A stretch of DNA of 64,000 nt from a virus. Position numbers and translations under genes: made by a program. Position 1 is the stretch's first letter; each line of letters opens with the position of its first letter. The stretch is taken from positions 39,152-103,151 of IMG/VR virus record IMGVR_UViG_3300031758_000021; one strand, given 5' to 3'. Positions 40,514 through 48,555 of the stretch are shown here, piece after piece. Below the pieces are notes generated by a model that ran no database searches, was not told where the DNA came from, and was given only the letters and a program-made list of their open reading frames with translations.

Positions 40514-40684
40514 ATGAGAACATCAAAAACACACCTGATATGGTGGGCAAATTGCTCGGACGCTGTAAAACGGATTATATTGGCGGAAGTTTTTCCGGAG
40601 TTTACTATTGATATGGAAAAACTTACATCAGATAACATCCGCCATATCTGGATTAGACAACAGGATTTACCTTGCTATAACTAA
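40514..40684 (+). CDS. small unknown protein
   Basis: The 56-residue Trp- and Ile-rich protein lies 5 bp after the previous stop. No family is recognised. Confidence 0.6.
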   Translation: MRTSKTHLIWWANCSDAVKRIILAEVFPEFTIDMEKLTSDNIRHIWIRQQDLPCYN

Positions 40685-40695
40685 ACAATAACTAT

Positions 40696-41070
40696 ATGAC
40701 AGAAGCACAAAGAAAAACGGCCCTAGAAAGAATCGCGGAATTAACCAGTAGAAATACCGATCTGAACACAATCATCAATGTAAGTGAACTCTGGAATGCC
40801 TCTATACAGGTGTTACAGAATATCATTACTGAAAATGAAAAGACGATACAAGAACTGATAAAGGTTACCGATAAGCGCTATGAGTTCCTATTCAATTTTA
40901 AAGGTGGTGGTTGGAACAGCGAATGGGCGTATACTTTGGAAGAGGCACAGGAGCTGGCACGTAAAAACTATTCCGATCCCAAATACCGTGGAGTTTGTGA
41001 TCCAGACTACAGCACCTTCCGAGTGAGTACTCCGGCAGACTATCGCAATCTGATGTCTATGTTCTATTAA
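40696..41070 (+). CDS. unknown protein with coiled-coil start
   Basis: The 124-residue protein has a helical coiled-coil N-terminal half. The C-terminal half (FNFKGGGWNSEWAYTLEEA) resembles small phage proteins of unknown function. Confidence 0.72.
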   Translation: MTEAQRKTALERIAELTSRNTDLNTIINVSELWNASIQVLQNIITENEKTIQELIKVTDKRYEFLFNFKGGGWNSEWAYTLEEAQELARKNYSDPKYRGVCDPDYSTFRVSTPADYRNLMSMFY

Positions 41071-41072
41071 AA

Positions 41073-41129
41073 TTTAACAAAACTTTAACATTTAGAATTT
41101 GCTTAGTTCAAATATATTGGTTAATTTTA
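41073..41129 (+). promoter_or_regulatory. TTTAACA-type promoter
   Basis: TTTAACA at 41073 and 41084; TTTG 41098-41101, 20-bp spacer, TAATTTTA 41122-41129. Confidence 0.72.
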
Positions 41130-41170
41130 ACTATCAATAAAAAATTAATAATCATTTAAATACAAACATT

Positions 41171-41425
41171 ATGTCAAAAGGATCAAACAAAACAGTCGGA
41201 CAAATTCAGGATAACGTATTAAACGGATTCGCACACGCAATCAGAAACGCTAAATTCGATACTTTAGGTGGAATCGCGCCAAGCTTTGCTCCAACTAAAA
41301 CAATTGCTCGACCTGAACCTGCTAGAAGATTCTCGTTAAATGCTTGTACTCGACTAGGAGTTGCCACTATGCCTGCTGAACATGCATATTGCAAACCAAG
41401 AACAATCAAATCTAAAAAGAAATAA
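41171..41425 (+). CDS. small basic unknown protein
   Basis: The 84-residue basic protein ends in KSKKK. It could bind nucleic acid, but no motif is seen. Confidence 0.68.
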   Translation: MSKGSNKTVGQIQDNVLNGFAHAIRNAKFDTLGGIAPSFAPTKTIARPEPARRFSLNACTRLGVATMPAEHAYCKPRTIKSKKK

Positions 41426-41428
41426 TAT

Positions 41429-41737
41429 ATGGCAAAGAAAACCACCAAAGACTGTTTTGGAACTTCTTTCCATGATTACACGATTCGTGCTTCTTATAAC
41501 GATCTTGTTCAAGCCATAGGAGAACCTCAGTACGCTGAGAATACCGGAAGGGATAAAGTAAATTACCAATGGGATATGGAGACTTCATACGGTAACCTGT
41601 TTACTATTTATGATTGGAAAGAATACCGTTGTGTCCGTGACAACACAATCATTGAATGGCATATTGGAGCACTATCCTCAGAAGACTCAGCGCTTGCTCA
41701 AAACGAGCTAGAAAATCTACTTAGCGAAATATCTTAA
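41429..41737 (+). CDS. unknown protein
   Basis: The 102-residue protein has aromatic-rich beta segments (NYQWDMETSYGNLFTIYDWK), a pattern recurring in phage and mobile-element proteins of unknown function. Confidence 0.72.
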   Translation: MAKKTTKDCFGTSFHDYTIRASYNDLVQAIGEPQYAENTGRDKVNYQWDMETSYGNLFTIYDWKEYRCVRDNTIIEWHIGALSSEDSALAQNELENLLSEIS

Positions 41738-41747
41738 AACAAACAAT

Positions 41748-41873
41748 ATGAAATCTATGAATACCTTTAAGAAACGTCTACAAAAGGCATATGAAGCAAA
41801 AGACCATCAAGGTCCAATTTTCTTTCTTGTGATCATTGTGTTAAGTGTCTTACTCTATAAAACAATGGGATAA
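41748..41873 (+). CDS. 41-residue single-helix membrane protein
   Basis: It has a basic N-terminal half and one hydrophobic helix (about 22-37). Its stop overlaps the next start (TAATG). Confidence 0.62.
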   Translation: MKSMNTFKKRLQKAYEAKDHQGPIFFLVIIVLSVLLYKTMG

Positions 41874-42049
41874 TGGAAAACACATGGAAAAGAGTCAAGC
41901 TCCCAGAGCGTTCTCGACCTCAACTCAAAACCAAACAGAATACCTCGAATAATCCACTGACTTGGAATTGGACCGCTATCATAGCCTGGTCCCTAATCCT
42001 GTTTGTGGCGTACAACATATTCCGCGGTCTCTATCACTTAATCTTTTAA
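41873..42049 (+). CDS. 58-residue single-helix membrane protein
   Basis: A basic polar N-terminus is followed by one hydrophobic helix (about 34-49). It is coupled to the preceding small membrane protein. Confidence 0.62.
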   Translation: MENTWKRVKLPERSRPQLKTKQNTSNNPLTWNWTAIIAWSLILFVAYNIFRGLYHLIF

Positions 42050-42061
42050 AATCTCTATACT

Positions 42062-42238
42062 ATGCAATCAAACACAAACAGCCTTGATAACTCTAACCCG
42101 GTAGAAGATGAGGTCCTTGAAGGACAGGAACTCGGTGTATATGTGGATCCCATTTTGGGAACTACTTATGGGTTAAAGAATATAACTAATACAAGGGAAT
42201 ACTTGGAATACTTGGAGTTCCCTAACTTAAAACCTTAA
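42062..42238 (+). CDS. small acidic unknown protein
   Basis: The 58-residue acidic protein has no recognised motif. It sits 2 bp before the next gene. Confidence 0.6.
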   Translation: MQSNTNSLDNSNPVEDEVLEGQELGVYVDPILGTTYGLKNITNTREYLEYLEFPNLKP

Positions 42239-42240
42239 TC

Positions 42241-42567
42241 ATGGCAGGAACCTATACTGGAGAAAACGGAGCAGATGCTGCTCTCAATAAAATGATCAAA
42301 CATATGGACCGTAACGCACACCGCGGTCCTGCTAAAAAACAAACTATACTGTCTCAACTACAGGAGTTCTATCCTGATACTTGGCGGGAAGAACTTGCCG
42401 AGATGGTGAAGGAACGTGATGTGCCTGGCTATCTTGAGGCTAAGAAAGCTGCCAAGGCAGAGTTCACTCGAGAGTATTGGAACCAACCTCGTTATATGCT
42501 GGATGGCAATGATGGCGAGAAACGCTACGTGAGTAAAGCCATGGCTAAGTGGCAAGAAGAAAACTAA
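42241..42567 (+). CDS. unknown basic protein
   Basis: The 108-residue charged, Ala/Lys-rich helical protein could bind DNA, but no family is recognised. Confidence 0.7.
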   Translation: MAGTYTGENGADAALNKMIKHMDRNAHRGPAKKQTILSQLQEFYPDTWREELAEMVKERDVPGYLEAKKAAKAEFTREYWNQPRYMLDGNDGEKRYVSKAMAKWQEEN

Positions 42568-42871
42568 CTATTCAACTTCCGTTTTTATATACAGTATCGA
42601 AGTCGATTTGTATTGGAGGTTACCGGGGAAGCGGTACCGGGAGGGATCTTGGTACCGCGGTAGTCGGTTCTCAGGAGTTAGAAAACGGTACTCCAGATAC
42701 GCGAACACGATTAGTAACGGTACAGTACATTCAGAAAGTTACATTTATATACCATATATAAGATAATCTAAAGGACACAAAAAGAGTTTCGGTTTTTAAG
42801 TGTTTTTAACATTTGATTCCTTTAGAAGTATTCGCGAGATTAACAGATTAATAGTAGAACCAGGAACCGTA
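42568..42871 (+). other. gap with GGTACCG repeats and no clear gene
   Basis: About 300 bp include several GGTACCG-type units (42640-42660) and an AT-rich ATATACCATATATAAG stretch near 42750. A frame from 42549 crosses part of it but reads as low-quality sequence. The gap could hold a promoter for the next gene. Confidence 0.5.
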
Positions 42872-43270
42872 ATGGAAAAGTTGAAAAGTGTACCCGTGAA
42901 ACGGAGTGCCTTACCGCCACTATCAAAGAAGAATCGGGAGAGAGTGTACCGCGTACAGCGAGGACTCTCAGTTGGCTCAGAGGAGCTTTATAAGGCTGTA
43001 TTAGAGCGGAGCGAAATGAGTACTGCGGAGGCTAAATTGATTACTGATGAGCATAGTCTACTATTCAAGAGTATATGGCGTTATTGGTTGTATACGGATA
43101 GTCGATTGAATATATTGGATAGTATGCGTTATAGTAGTTTATTAAGTTGGCTAGTATTTTTTGTTTTTATACTACCTATATGGATATGGAATAGTATCAA
43201 GAGGTGGGAACTTTTGGGGTGGGTGAAACGGATCGTGAGAGATCGACTCGGCAGGAAGAATGTAGAATAA
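42872..43270 (+). CDS. membrane protein of unknown function
   Basis: I choose ATG 42872. An in-frame GTG at 42800 lies in the gap. The 132-residue product has a basic N-terminal part, one hydrophobic stretch (about 88-107), and a basic C-terminus. Codon use is GC-rich compared with the rest of the window. Confidence 0.65.
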   Translation: MEKLKSVPVKRSALPPLSKKNRERVYRVQRGLSVGSEELYKAVLERSEMSTAEAKLITDEHSLLFKSIWRYWLYTDSRLNILDSMRYSSLLSWLVFFVFILPIWIWNSIKRWELLGWVKRIVRDRLGRKNVE

Positions 43271-43290
43271 CAAATAAAAATTTTAGAGAT

Positions 43291-43533
43291 ATGAGCAAAG
43301 AATTTAAGGTCGTCATTGCACAAGATGAGAATGATACGGTTACGATTAGCGTAAGTTCCACAGGTTGGAATGATTACGAATTGGCAGGCATACAAGCCAA
43401 GTTGCCGAAGATAGTGGAAGATGCACTGCAGGAACAACATGCGGTGGTAGAGGAGGAAAAACGCAAGTGCTACTGTGGGCATACCACGACTTGTGAGTGC
43501 GAACCGATGAGAGATTCGAGTGATGAAGAGTAA
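43291..43533 (+). CDS. small protein with Cys cluster
   Basis: I choose ATG 43291. The 80-residue protein has a C-terminal CYCGHTTTCEC cluster that may bind zinc. It overlaps the next gene by 11 bp. Confidence 0.68.
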   Translation: MSKEFKVVIAQDENDTVTISVSSTGWNDYELAGIQAKLPKIVEDALQEQHAVVEEEKRKCYCGHTTTCECEPMRDSSDEE

Positions 43534-43675
43534 GGTCTTTTATACCAATCCCTATAACTTACAAGGTGAGTTGGATAAGTGGTTAGCAGAGGTCAGTTTT
43601 GATGTGGAGATCATGAGTATGACGCAGTCTGAATGTAAAGATTATGTGCTATTAACTATTCTGTATCGAGATTAA
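43523..43675 (+). CDS. small unknown protein
   Basis: This 50-residue frame overlaps the previous gene and ends just before a promoter. Function unknown. Confidence 0.58.
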   Translation: MKSKVFYTNPYNLQGELDKWLAEVSFDVEIMSMTQSECKDYVLLTILYRD

Positions 43676-43677
43676 AG

Positions 43678-43734
43678 TTTAACAAAAGTTTAACATAATT
43701 TGTTTGCTTGGCTTCTTGTTTTTGGTTAAATTTA
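43678..43734 (+). promoter_or_regulatory. TTTAACA-type promoter
   Basis: TTTAACA at 43678 and 43689; TTTG 43703-43706, 20-bp spacer, TAAATTTA 43727-43734. Confidence 0.7.
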
Positions 43735-43757
43735 TACTATAATTAAAAAACAACAAT

Positions 43758-44096
43758 ATGGAAAATTACACTCAACTATGCGTCTGGCCTGGAACTCTAT
43801 TAGGAGAAAATACACCGGCTGAAATGGAACAATGGTTCTTATCTGAAATGGGAGCTCGTATTAAGTATCACACGGAGGTTCAGACTCTGCCTGACTTGGA
43901 TAGTGATGGCAATCCTGTTCCTGATACGGGTGGTCGTAATGATATATTCTTTTATGTTCATGCTGATGATATTGCTGAGTTTGCTGTAAAAAGATTCGCT
44001 ATCGGTATTCGTTGGTGGGAAGATGTAGTCAAGTACAATGATAACAGCCATCTCTATACTGCAGAATTTTTGGCGGCTAATCCTACAACTTGGTAA
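43758..44096 (+). CDS. conserved phage protein of unknown function
   Basis: The 112-residue protein has WPGTLLGEN near the start, then DGNPVPDTGGRNDIFFYVHADD and GIRWWEDVVKYN. The same arrangement occurs in many large phages and mobile elements without known role. Confidence 0.8.
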   Translation: MENYTQLCVWPGTLLGENTPAEMEQWFLSEMGARIKYHTEVQTLPDLDSDGNPVPDTGGRNDIFFYVHADDIAEFAVKRFAIGIRWWEDVVKYNDNSHLYTAEFLAANPTTW

Positions 44097-44097
44097 T

Positions 44098-44607
44098 ATG
44101 AGCACAGCAACTCTTCCTATGGCAAAGTGCGAAAAGTGTAAAACTCCGTTCCCCACTCAACGTTACGAGATGGGTTATCGGAACTGTATAGAGTGCTCCG
44201 CGGAACCTAAATGGTCGGCGGTACCTGTGATTAATCACAAAACAGGTAATGAAGTTCAGATCGTCAAAGATCCTGAAGATGCTGCTGAGTTCCTTCATAA
44301 GAGTGCTCGTGTAGGCTTTGGAACTATGAGAGGTATGTCTTCTGGTTATAAACGCAAATCTAATGTTGTATCCGCACCAGCAGTGGTTCTTCCTGATGCG
44401 CCGCCCGCGGACAGAGTACTAAGTCGTAAGGCTCTACCTAATGAATATCCACAAGTAGGTGCCAAGGTTATGGCATATGTTGAGGCTGGGAAATGGGAAG
44501 AGGCAAGAGCTGAGATACAGACTGCTTTGGAAGAGAAAAGAATCTACGGTGTACATAGCCGCAGATTAACCGAAATACTTGATGCGCTTGAACTTAATAG
44601 GATATAA
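44098..44607 (+). CDS. zinc-finger-containing unknown protein
   Basis: I choose ATG 44098. The N-terminus holds a CEKC / CIEC pair likely to bind zinc. The remaining 169-residue chain is helical and basic. Function unknown. Confidence 0.75.
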   Translation: MSTATLPMAKCEKCKTPFPTQRYEMGYRNCIECSAEPKWSAVPVINHKTGNEVQIVKDPEDAAEFLHKSARVGFGTMRGMSSGYKRKSNVVSAPAVVLPDAPPADRVLSRKALPNEYPQVGAKVMAYVEAGKWEEARAEIQTALEEKRIYGVHSRRLTEILDALELNRI

Positions 44608-44813
44608 TGGAAAAGACTAAACTAATAGCCGATGAACTATGGGATCACTATAGCGGTCTACCTAGTCCTCTGTGGTATCAGCAACCTAACGAACCTGAAG
44701 ATGAAGAAAACAATACAGATCCTGTGGTTAATCCTGGACTTGATACTGCAAAAGATCAAGAGAAAAAGAAAAAGCAAATGGGATCTTTAATAGATAAACA
44801 AACTAAAAAATAA
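44607..44813 (+). CDS. small acidic/basic unknown protein
   Basis: The 68-residue protein has an acidic middle and a Lys-rich tail. It overlaps the previous stop by one base. Confidence 0.65.
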   Translation: MEKTKLIADELWDHYSGLPSPLWYQQPNEPEDEENNTDPVVNPGLDTAKDQEKKKKQMGSLIDKQTKK

Positions 44814-44815
44814 AT

Positions 44816-44986
44816 ATGAGACCACCGTGCCCTCCTTTTAGTCCTTGTTGGTGTGAACAGAATCCTACCAACCCAAGATGCTCAGAAACACTATTACTAT
44901 CAAGTGAAATATTTTCAGCAATAGTGTCTTTGTTAATAATATATGCAGTACATAAATTCCTTAAAAACAAATTAAAAAATGAGTAG
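44816..44986 (+). CDS. small Cys-rich membrane protein
   Basis: The 56-residue protein has a Cys/Pro-rich N-terminus (PPCPPFSPCWC) and one hydrophobic helix (about 31-45). It overlaps the lipoprotein gene by 8 bp. Confidence 0.6.
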   Translation: MRPPCPPFSPCWCEQNPTNPRCSETLLLSSEIFSAIVSLLIIYAVHKFLKNKLKNE

Positions 44987-45257
44987 TATAAAAATTTTAA
45001 CAATCCACATCCTATTATTACTTGCTATCACAGTAACATCATGTAACCCATTAGCGCCGTCTGAGCCACCTGGACCACCTAAACCTGTGGTAGTAACTAC
45101 AGAAAACCATAAAGCTAAAAATATTGAATACATTACCGGTGAATTACACACCACTGGACGTAGCCTTGGTTTATACAAAGTAACCTTAGAAGATGGTAGA
45201 GAAGTTCTACTATACAATGATGCTAGAGGTATTGCAATGGTACAACTTATTAAATAA
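44979..45257 (+). CDS. lipoprotein
   Basis: The 92-residue protein has a lipoprotein signal ending ITVTSC (Cys22 as lipidated residue), a Pro-rich spacer and a small beta-rich domain (about 45-92). It probably sits in the host envelope. Confidence 0.8.
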   Translation: MSSIKILTIHILLLLAITVTSCNPLAPSEPPGPPKPVVVTTENHKAKNIEYITGELHTTGRSLGLYKVTLEDGREVLLYNDARGIAMVQLIK

Positions 45258-45263
45258 TCTGAT

Positions 45264-45383
45264 ATGTTTTTAGCACTTACACCGCCTGGAGAAGGTATGG
45301 ACGCAAACACAACAATATTTATGTGTGTATTCTGGGTTTGCTTTGCGGCAATCATCATCACACTAATTAAAAGTAAAAGATAA
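45264..45383 (+). CDS. 39-residue single-helix membrane protein
   Basis: It has one hydrophobic helix (about 15-33) and a KSKR tail. Its stop overlaps the next start (TAATG). Confidence 0.6.
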   Translation: MFLALTPPGEGMDANTTIFMCVFWVCFAAIIITLIKSKR

Positions 45384-45508
45384 TGAAAGATTGGATAAAT
45401 TGGGATAAAGCAGTAGACATTGCTTTAATTGCGGGTATTGTGTATTTAGCAGCAACTGACAAAGATGGTTGGGGCTGGTTAGTTTTCCTATTACTTATAA
45501 AGAACTAA
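45383..45508 (+). CDS. 41-residue membrane protein
   Basis: It is Trp-rich, with two short hydrophobic helices (about 10-23 and 30-39). It is coupled on both sides by TAATG overlaps. Confidence 0.6.
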   Translation: MKDWINWDKAVDIALIAGIVYLAATDKDGWGWLVFLLLIKN

Positions 45509-45906
45509 TGAAAAAGAAACCTGACTTGGTTGTATGGGACGACGTAAAAGGTTATGACTCAAAGACAAAGGAGTACGGGACTTCTGTAAGTGCTCCGTCA
45601 TTTGATGTGCCTAATGTTCCGCTGTTCCGCAGTCAAGCATCTCAACGAATGATGCACGCTTTCAACCGTGAGCAGGAAGAGATTAAGCAAAAGATTGAAA
45701 AGATGTATGAAGAATACAATACGTCAATCATGGTATGGGAGGCAAAGATCTCGTTTGAGCCTATCATTGGCAAATCTTATTACCTATACAACTTTGACGG
45801 TGAACTATCTTTATCACTAATAGGACCAACTGAATGGAACCGCGGTGATAAGTTTGTTGGTGAATACGTCTTAAACCTAGATAATAAATGGATAGAAATA
45901 AAATAA
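45508..45906 (+). CDS. unknown protein
   Basis: I choose ATG 45508, overlapping the upstream stop. The 132-residue protein resembles phage proteins with a SFEPIIGKSYYLY segment that are usually annotated as GTP-binding-domain related without evidence. Confidence 0.72.
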   Translation: MKKKPDLVVWDDVKGYDSKTKEYGTSVSAPSFDVPNVPLFRSQASQRMMHAFNREQEEIKQKIEKMYEEYNTSIMVWEAKISFEPIIGKSYYLYNFDGELSLSLIGPTEWNRGDKFVGEYVLNLDNKWIEIK

Positions 45907-45907
45907 T

Positions 45908-46450
45908 ATGGAAGATACAAACTTTGAGCGCAGCGCTCACGACCACGTTGTAGGAATGATACGAGAAAAGATTGAAGAGATTAAGGAACTTGCAAAGAAG
46001 CAGTTTGTTATGGATTCCACTTCAATACACGGTTTTGACCACTGGGAACAAGTTCTGATAAATGGACTAATGCTTTCAATGCAAAGTGGCGTAGACCCAA
46101 TCGTAGTGGAATTATTTGCTTACCTACATGATTGTAAACGTGAAGATGATCATCAAGATCCTGAACACGGTGATCGCGCTGCTGATTATGTAATGGAATT
46201 ACGAGGCTCTGGTGATTTGGACTTCTTGACCCATTTACAGTATTCTTTACTGTGGGAGGCTTGCCGTTTACATCATACCGGAGTTACTTCTGATGAGCCC
46301 ACTATAGGTGCTTGCTTTGATGCAGACCGTATTGAGCTGATTCGTTGTGGAATTACTCCAAAGTCTTATTTAATGAGTACTGCTATGGGTATAAGAATTG
46401 CACAAAAACTTGAACAGCATAAAAAATTTATACACGTTAATGGAAACTAA
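45908..46450 (+). CDS. HD-domain phosphohydrolase
   Basis: The 180-residue protein has the successive HD-family metal motifs SIHGFDHWEQV, AYLHDCKRED, EHGDRAA and CRLHHTG, then CFDADRIELIR. It resembles stand-alone HD hydrolases acting on nucleotides. It differs from the other HD protein at 34645. Confidence 0.88.
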   Translation: MEDTNFERSAHDHVVGMIREKIEEIKELAKKQFVMDSTSIHGFDHWEQVLINGLMLSMQSGVDPIVVELFAYLHDCKREDDHQDPEHGDRAADYVMELRGSGDLDFLTHLQYSLLWEACRLHHTGVTSDEPTIGACFDADRIELIRCGITPKSYLMSTAMGIRIAQKLEQHKKFIHVNGN

Positions 46451-46489
46451 ACCGCATGCTCTTAATATAAACACTATACCAATTTAATC

Positions 46490-46594
46490 ATGAAAAGATC
46501 TGATAATACATTTGCAGCTGTTATGTTCATAGGGATGGTAATCTTATCGTGTATTGTTGGATATGTTGTGAACAACTTACTAAATAGTTTATAA
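46490..46594 (+). CDS. 34-residue single-helix membrane protein
   Basis: A very small frame with one hydrophobic helix (about 8-27) lies just before the tRNA-like sequences. It may be real but is short. Confidence 0.5.
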   Translation: MKRSDNTFAAVMFIGMVILSCIVGYVVNNLLNSL

Positions 46595-46605
46595 AATGAA
46601 AGAAG

Positions 46606-46628
46606 AAGGTTCAAGTCCTTGCCGACCG
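46606..46628 (+). other. orphan tRNA T-arm and acceptor 3' half
   Basis: AAGG TTCAAGT CCTT forms a T-arm, followed by GCCGACC and one base as a would-be acceptor strand. No matching 5' half is found upstream. It looks like the end of a deleted tRNA gene standing directly before a second tRNA-like sequence. Confidence 0.4.
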
Positions 46629-46632
46629 ATAA

Positions 46633-46715
46633 GGGTGAGTAATACGTAATGGCAAAATGGTATGTCACCCTGTGAAAAGGTCGTATTGTTACAGGTTCGA
46701 ATCCTGTCTCATCCA
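46633..46715 (+). tRNA. tRNA-like sequence with good ends but no normal anticodon arm
   Basis: Acceptor GGGTGAG (46633-46639) pairs with CTCATCC (46708-46714) with one G-U. T-arm ACAGG-TTCGAAT-CCTGT is perfect (46691-46707). A weak D-like stem ATAC/GTAT is possible. No 5-bp/7-nt anticodon arm forms, so no isotype can be given. Competing stems exist, such as AGGGTGA/TCACCCT and AATACG/CGTATT. It may be decayed or a tRNA mimic. Confidence 0.4.
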
Positions 46716-46731
46716 CTAAAACATTTAAAAT

Positions 46732-46872
46732 ATGAATAAAGAAGACGCAAAAACATATCTTATTGAGCTATATGAATCTCAAATAGCGGATTTAACTATG
46801 ATGTCAAAGATTGAGTTAGGTGATGATGTAATAGAAGAAATCATTAGACTTAAGAAAGTTATCAATGAATAA
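46732..46872 (+). CDS. small helical unknown protein
   Basis: The 46-residue acidic helical protein lies directly after the tRNA-like sequence and just before a secreted protein gene. Confidence 0.6.
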   Translation: MNKEDAKTYLIELYESQIADLTMMSKIELGDDVIEEIIRLKKVINE

Positions 46873-46873
46873 T

Positions 46874-47206
46874 ATGAAAAAAATCATTTACTTATTTTTG
46901 CTTGCAACAACAACACTGGTTGCACAAAAGAAAAAGGAAACTTATGAATTGCAAGTTGATGATGTGACATGCAAGATAGTAAAAAATCAAGTCATTATCA
47001 ATTCTGCTGTTCTTAAAGCTGATCGTCGAGTTTTGCTTATATCTGATAAAGATACTATTTATGATATTCGCAAAACGGGTAAGTTTCAGAAAACAGTCAC
47101 TATGAAAGAATTCCCTCTTGTTTTGGAAGTATATACATATAACAAAAATGGAGGTTGGTGTATGAAATCACAGTTTTATTGGACATACACAATGTATTAT
47201 GATTAA
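46874..47206 (+). CDS. small secreted protein
   Basis: I choose ATG 46874, so that a clean Sec signal peptide (about 1-17, ending LVAQ) starts the protein. The roughly 93-residue mature part is beta-rich and basic. An envelope-located product is likely. Function unknown. Confidence 0.75.
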   Translation: MKKIIYLFLLATTTLVAQKKKETYELQVDDVTCKIVKNQVIINSAVLKADRRVLLISDKDTIYDIRKTGKFQKTVTMKEFPLVLEVYTYNKNGGWCMKSQFYWTYTMYYD

Positions 47207-47209
47207 AAG

Positions 47210-47266
47210 TTTAACAAAAATTTAACATAATTTGTTTGCTTGGCATGTATATAATGGTTAATTTTG
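47210..47266 (+). promoter_or_regulatory. TTTAACA-type promoter
   Basis: TTTAACA at 47210 and 47221; TTTG 47235-47238, 20-bp spacer, TAATTTTG 47259-47266 (exact -7 consensus). Confidence 0.75.
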
Positions 47267-47293
47267 CTCTATAATTAAAAATAACCGTTATAC

Positions 47294-47617
47294 ATGAGAA
47301 AACGCCGTTCCGACAGAAATCATATCATTTACAAAATTGACAATACTTGTACTGGTGATTTCTATATAGGAGTAACTGTTTTAAGAGGCAAGGCTTATCT
47401 TGGGTCCATTAAATTGCGATTGAAACAACATATCAGTCGAGCACAAACTCAAGATCTTCAATGGGCGCTATGCGAATCTATTCGCACTTATGGACCGCAA
47501 TCATTTAGCATTTCAATGTTAGAGATCGTCCGCGGAAAGCGACCAGCTCATTCTCGAGAAACAGAACTTATAAAGGAAATGCAACCTCGTTTAAACACAA
47601 CATCAGTAAACATTTAA
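47294..47617 (+). CDS. GIY-YIG nuclease
   Basis: The 107-residue protein has HIIYKIDN and FYIGVTV at the positions of GIY and YIG, then the Arg/His motif RLKQHISRA and a late Glu in SRETELIKEMQPRLNT. It is a single-domain nuclease of the SegA-like or UvrC-type family without a DNA-binding tail. It is not inside another gene, so it is not obviously a homing endonuclease. Confidence 0.85.
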   Translation: MRKRRSDRNHIIYKIDNTCTGDFYIGVTVLRGKAYLGSIKLRLKQHISRAQTQDLQWALCESIRTYGPQSFSISMLEIVRGKRPAHSRETELIKEMQPRLNTTSVNI

Positions 47618-47629
47618 AAACAAAAGAAA

Positions 47630-47839
47630 ATGGTAAAAAGAAAAAACAGCGGAGGCATTGGAATTGGGATGATCCTATTCTTAATCTTCATGACATTAAA
47701 GTTAACAAAGCATATTGATTGGTCTTGGTGGTGGGTAACCGCTCCTTTATGGATTCCTGCACTACTTGTCTTAGGAATAACATTAATCACAATCGTGCTT
47801 GTGCTAATATTTGGTAACAATAAAAAACAATATAAATGA
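47630..47839 (+). CDS. small membrane protein
   Basis: The 69-residue protein has two hydrophobic helices (about 8-24 and 36-60) and basic ends. It overlaps the next gene by 4 bp. Confidence 0.68.
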   Translation: MVKRKNSGGIGIGMILFLIFMTLKLTKHIDWSWWWVTAPLWIPALLVLGITLITIVLVLIFGNNKKQYK

Positions 47840-48087
47840 GAACACTAAACGATTCAGTATCAGAAGCTATTAACACGGACCAAGTAGTTAAAACGCCAAA
47901 ACCACAAGAAAGACTGTTTGAGTGGAATGAAGTAGTTGCAATCGTATCGGAATTTGTATGGAGGGATGTACCGCCATTGGAAAGTGAAGATGAGGAAGAA
48001 ACTGCACACGCTTACCGATTAAGGCTGAATGATTATGCAGAACAAGAAGTTCTAAAGATTATGTATGCGCCAACGCCAGAAGTCTAA
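47836..48087 (+). CDS. small acidic unknown protein
   Basis: The 83-residue acidic protein is rich in Glu. No family is recognised. Confidence 0.68.
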   Translation: MRTLNDSVSEAINTDQVVKTPKPQERLFEWNEVVAIVSEFVWRDVPPLESEDEEETAHAYRLRLNDYAEQEVLKIMYAPTPEV

Positions 48088-48106
48088 ACATTAAAATTTA
48101 TCTAAA

Positions 48107-48553
48107 ATGAAATTAATCGAACAAATAAATGCTGACTACATTTCTGCATTTAAAGCAAAAGACGCAGTTACAAAGTCTGCTTTAAGTGGATTAAAAGCAA
48201 AAATACAAGATGCTGAAAAAGCAAAACATGCAGGACCAATCACAGATGACTTGGTGTTAAAAGCAATAATTTCAGCAGTAAAGACAAGATCGCAATCCAT
48301 TGCTGAATATGAAAAAGCAGGAAGAACTGACCTTGTTAACACAGAAAAGGCAGAATTAAAAGTTATTGAAAAGTACTTACCAGCTCAACTTAATCCTGAA
48401 GAATTAAGATCTGCGGTGCTTGAAGTTCTTGCTTCACTTCCTGAAGGACCAGCTCAAAAGAGAATTGGTATGGCAACTGGAGCTATGAATAAGAAGTACG
48501 CAGGGCAGTTTGATAATGCAAACTTACAAGAAGTACTTAAAGAACTTGTGTAA
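48107..48553 (+). CDS. GatB/YqeY domain protein
   Basis: The 148-residue all-helical protein matches the YqeY family: LKAKIQDAEKAK, a basic central helix, TEKAELKVIEKYLPAQLN, and the C-terminal MATGAMNKKYAGQFDNANLQ. The related GatB tail domain binds tRNA in the amidotransferase. A free YqeY in a phage may therefore bind or modify tRNA. The real role is unknown. Confidence 0.9.
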   Translation: MKLIEQINADYISAFKAKDAVTKSALSGLKAKIQDAEKAKHAGPITDDLVLKAIISAVKTRSQSIAEYEKAGRTDLVNTEKAELKVIEKYLPAQLNPEELRSAVLEVLASLPEGPAQKRIGMATGAMNKKYAGQFDNANLQEVLKELV

Positions 48554-48555
48554 AG

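Noticed and set aside
42549-42761. 70-codon frame across the GGTACCG gap
   Set aside because: It overlaps the end of an accepted gene and reads as unstructured sequence. The gap looks non-coding.
46633-46715. Assignment as a canonical tRNA with a GTG (His) or GAA (Phe) anticodon
   Set aside because: CTGTGAA and GTGAAAA could be anticodon loops, but neither is flanked by a 5-bp stem, so no isotype is supported.
47294-47617. GIY-YIG protein as a homing endonuclease within an intron
   Set aside because: It has its own promoter, stands between intact genes, and shows no split host gene or intron borders.
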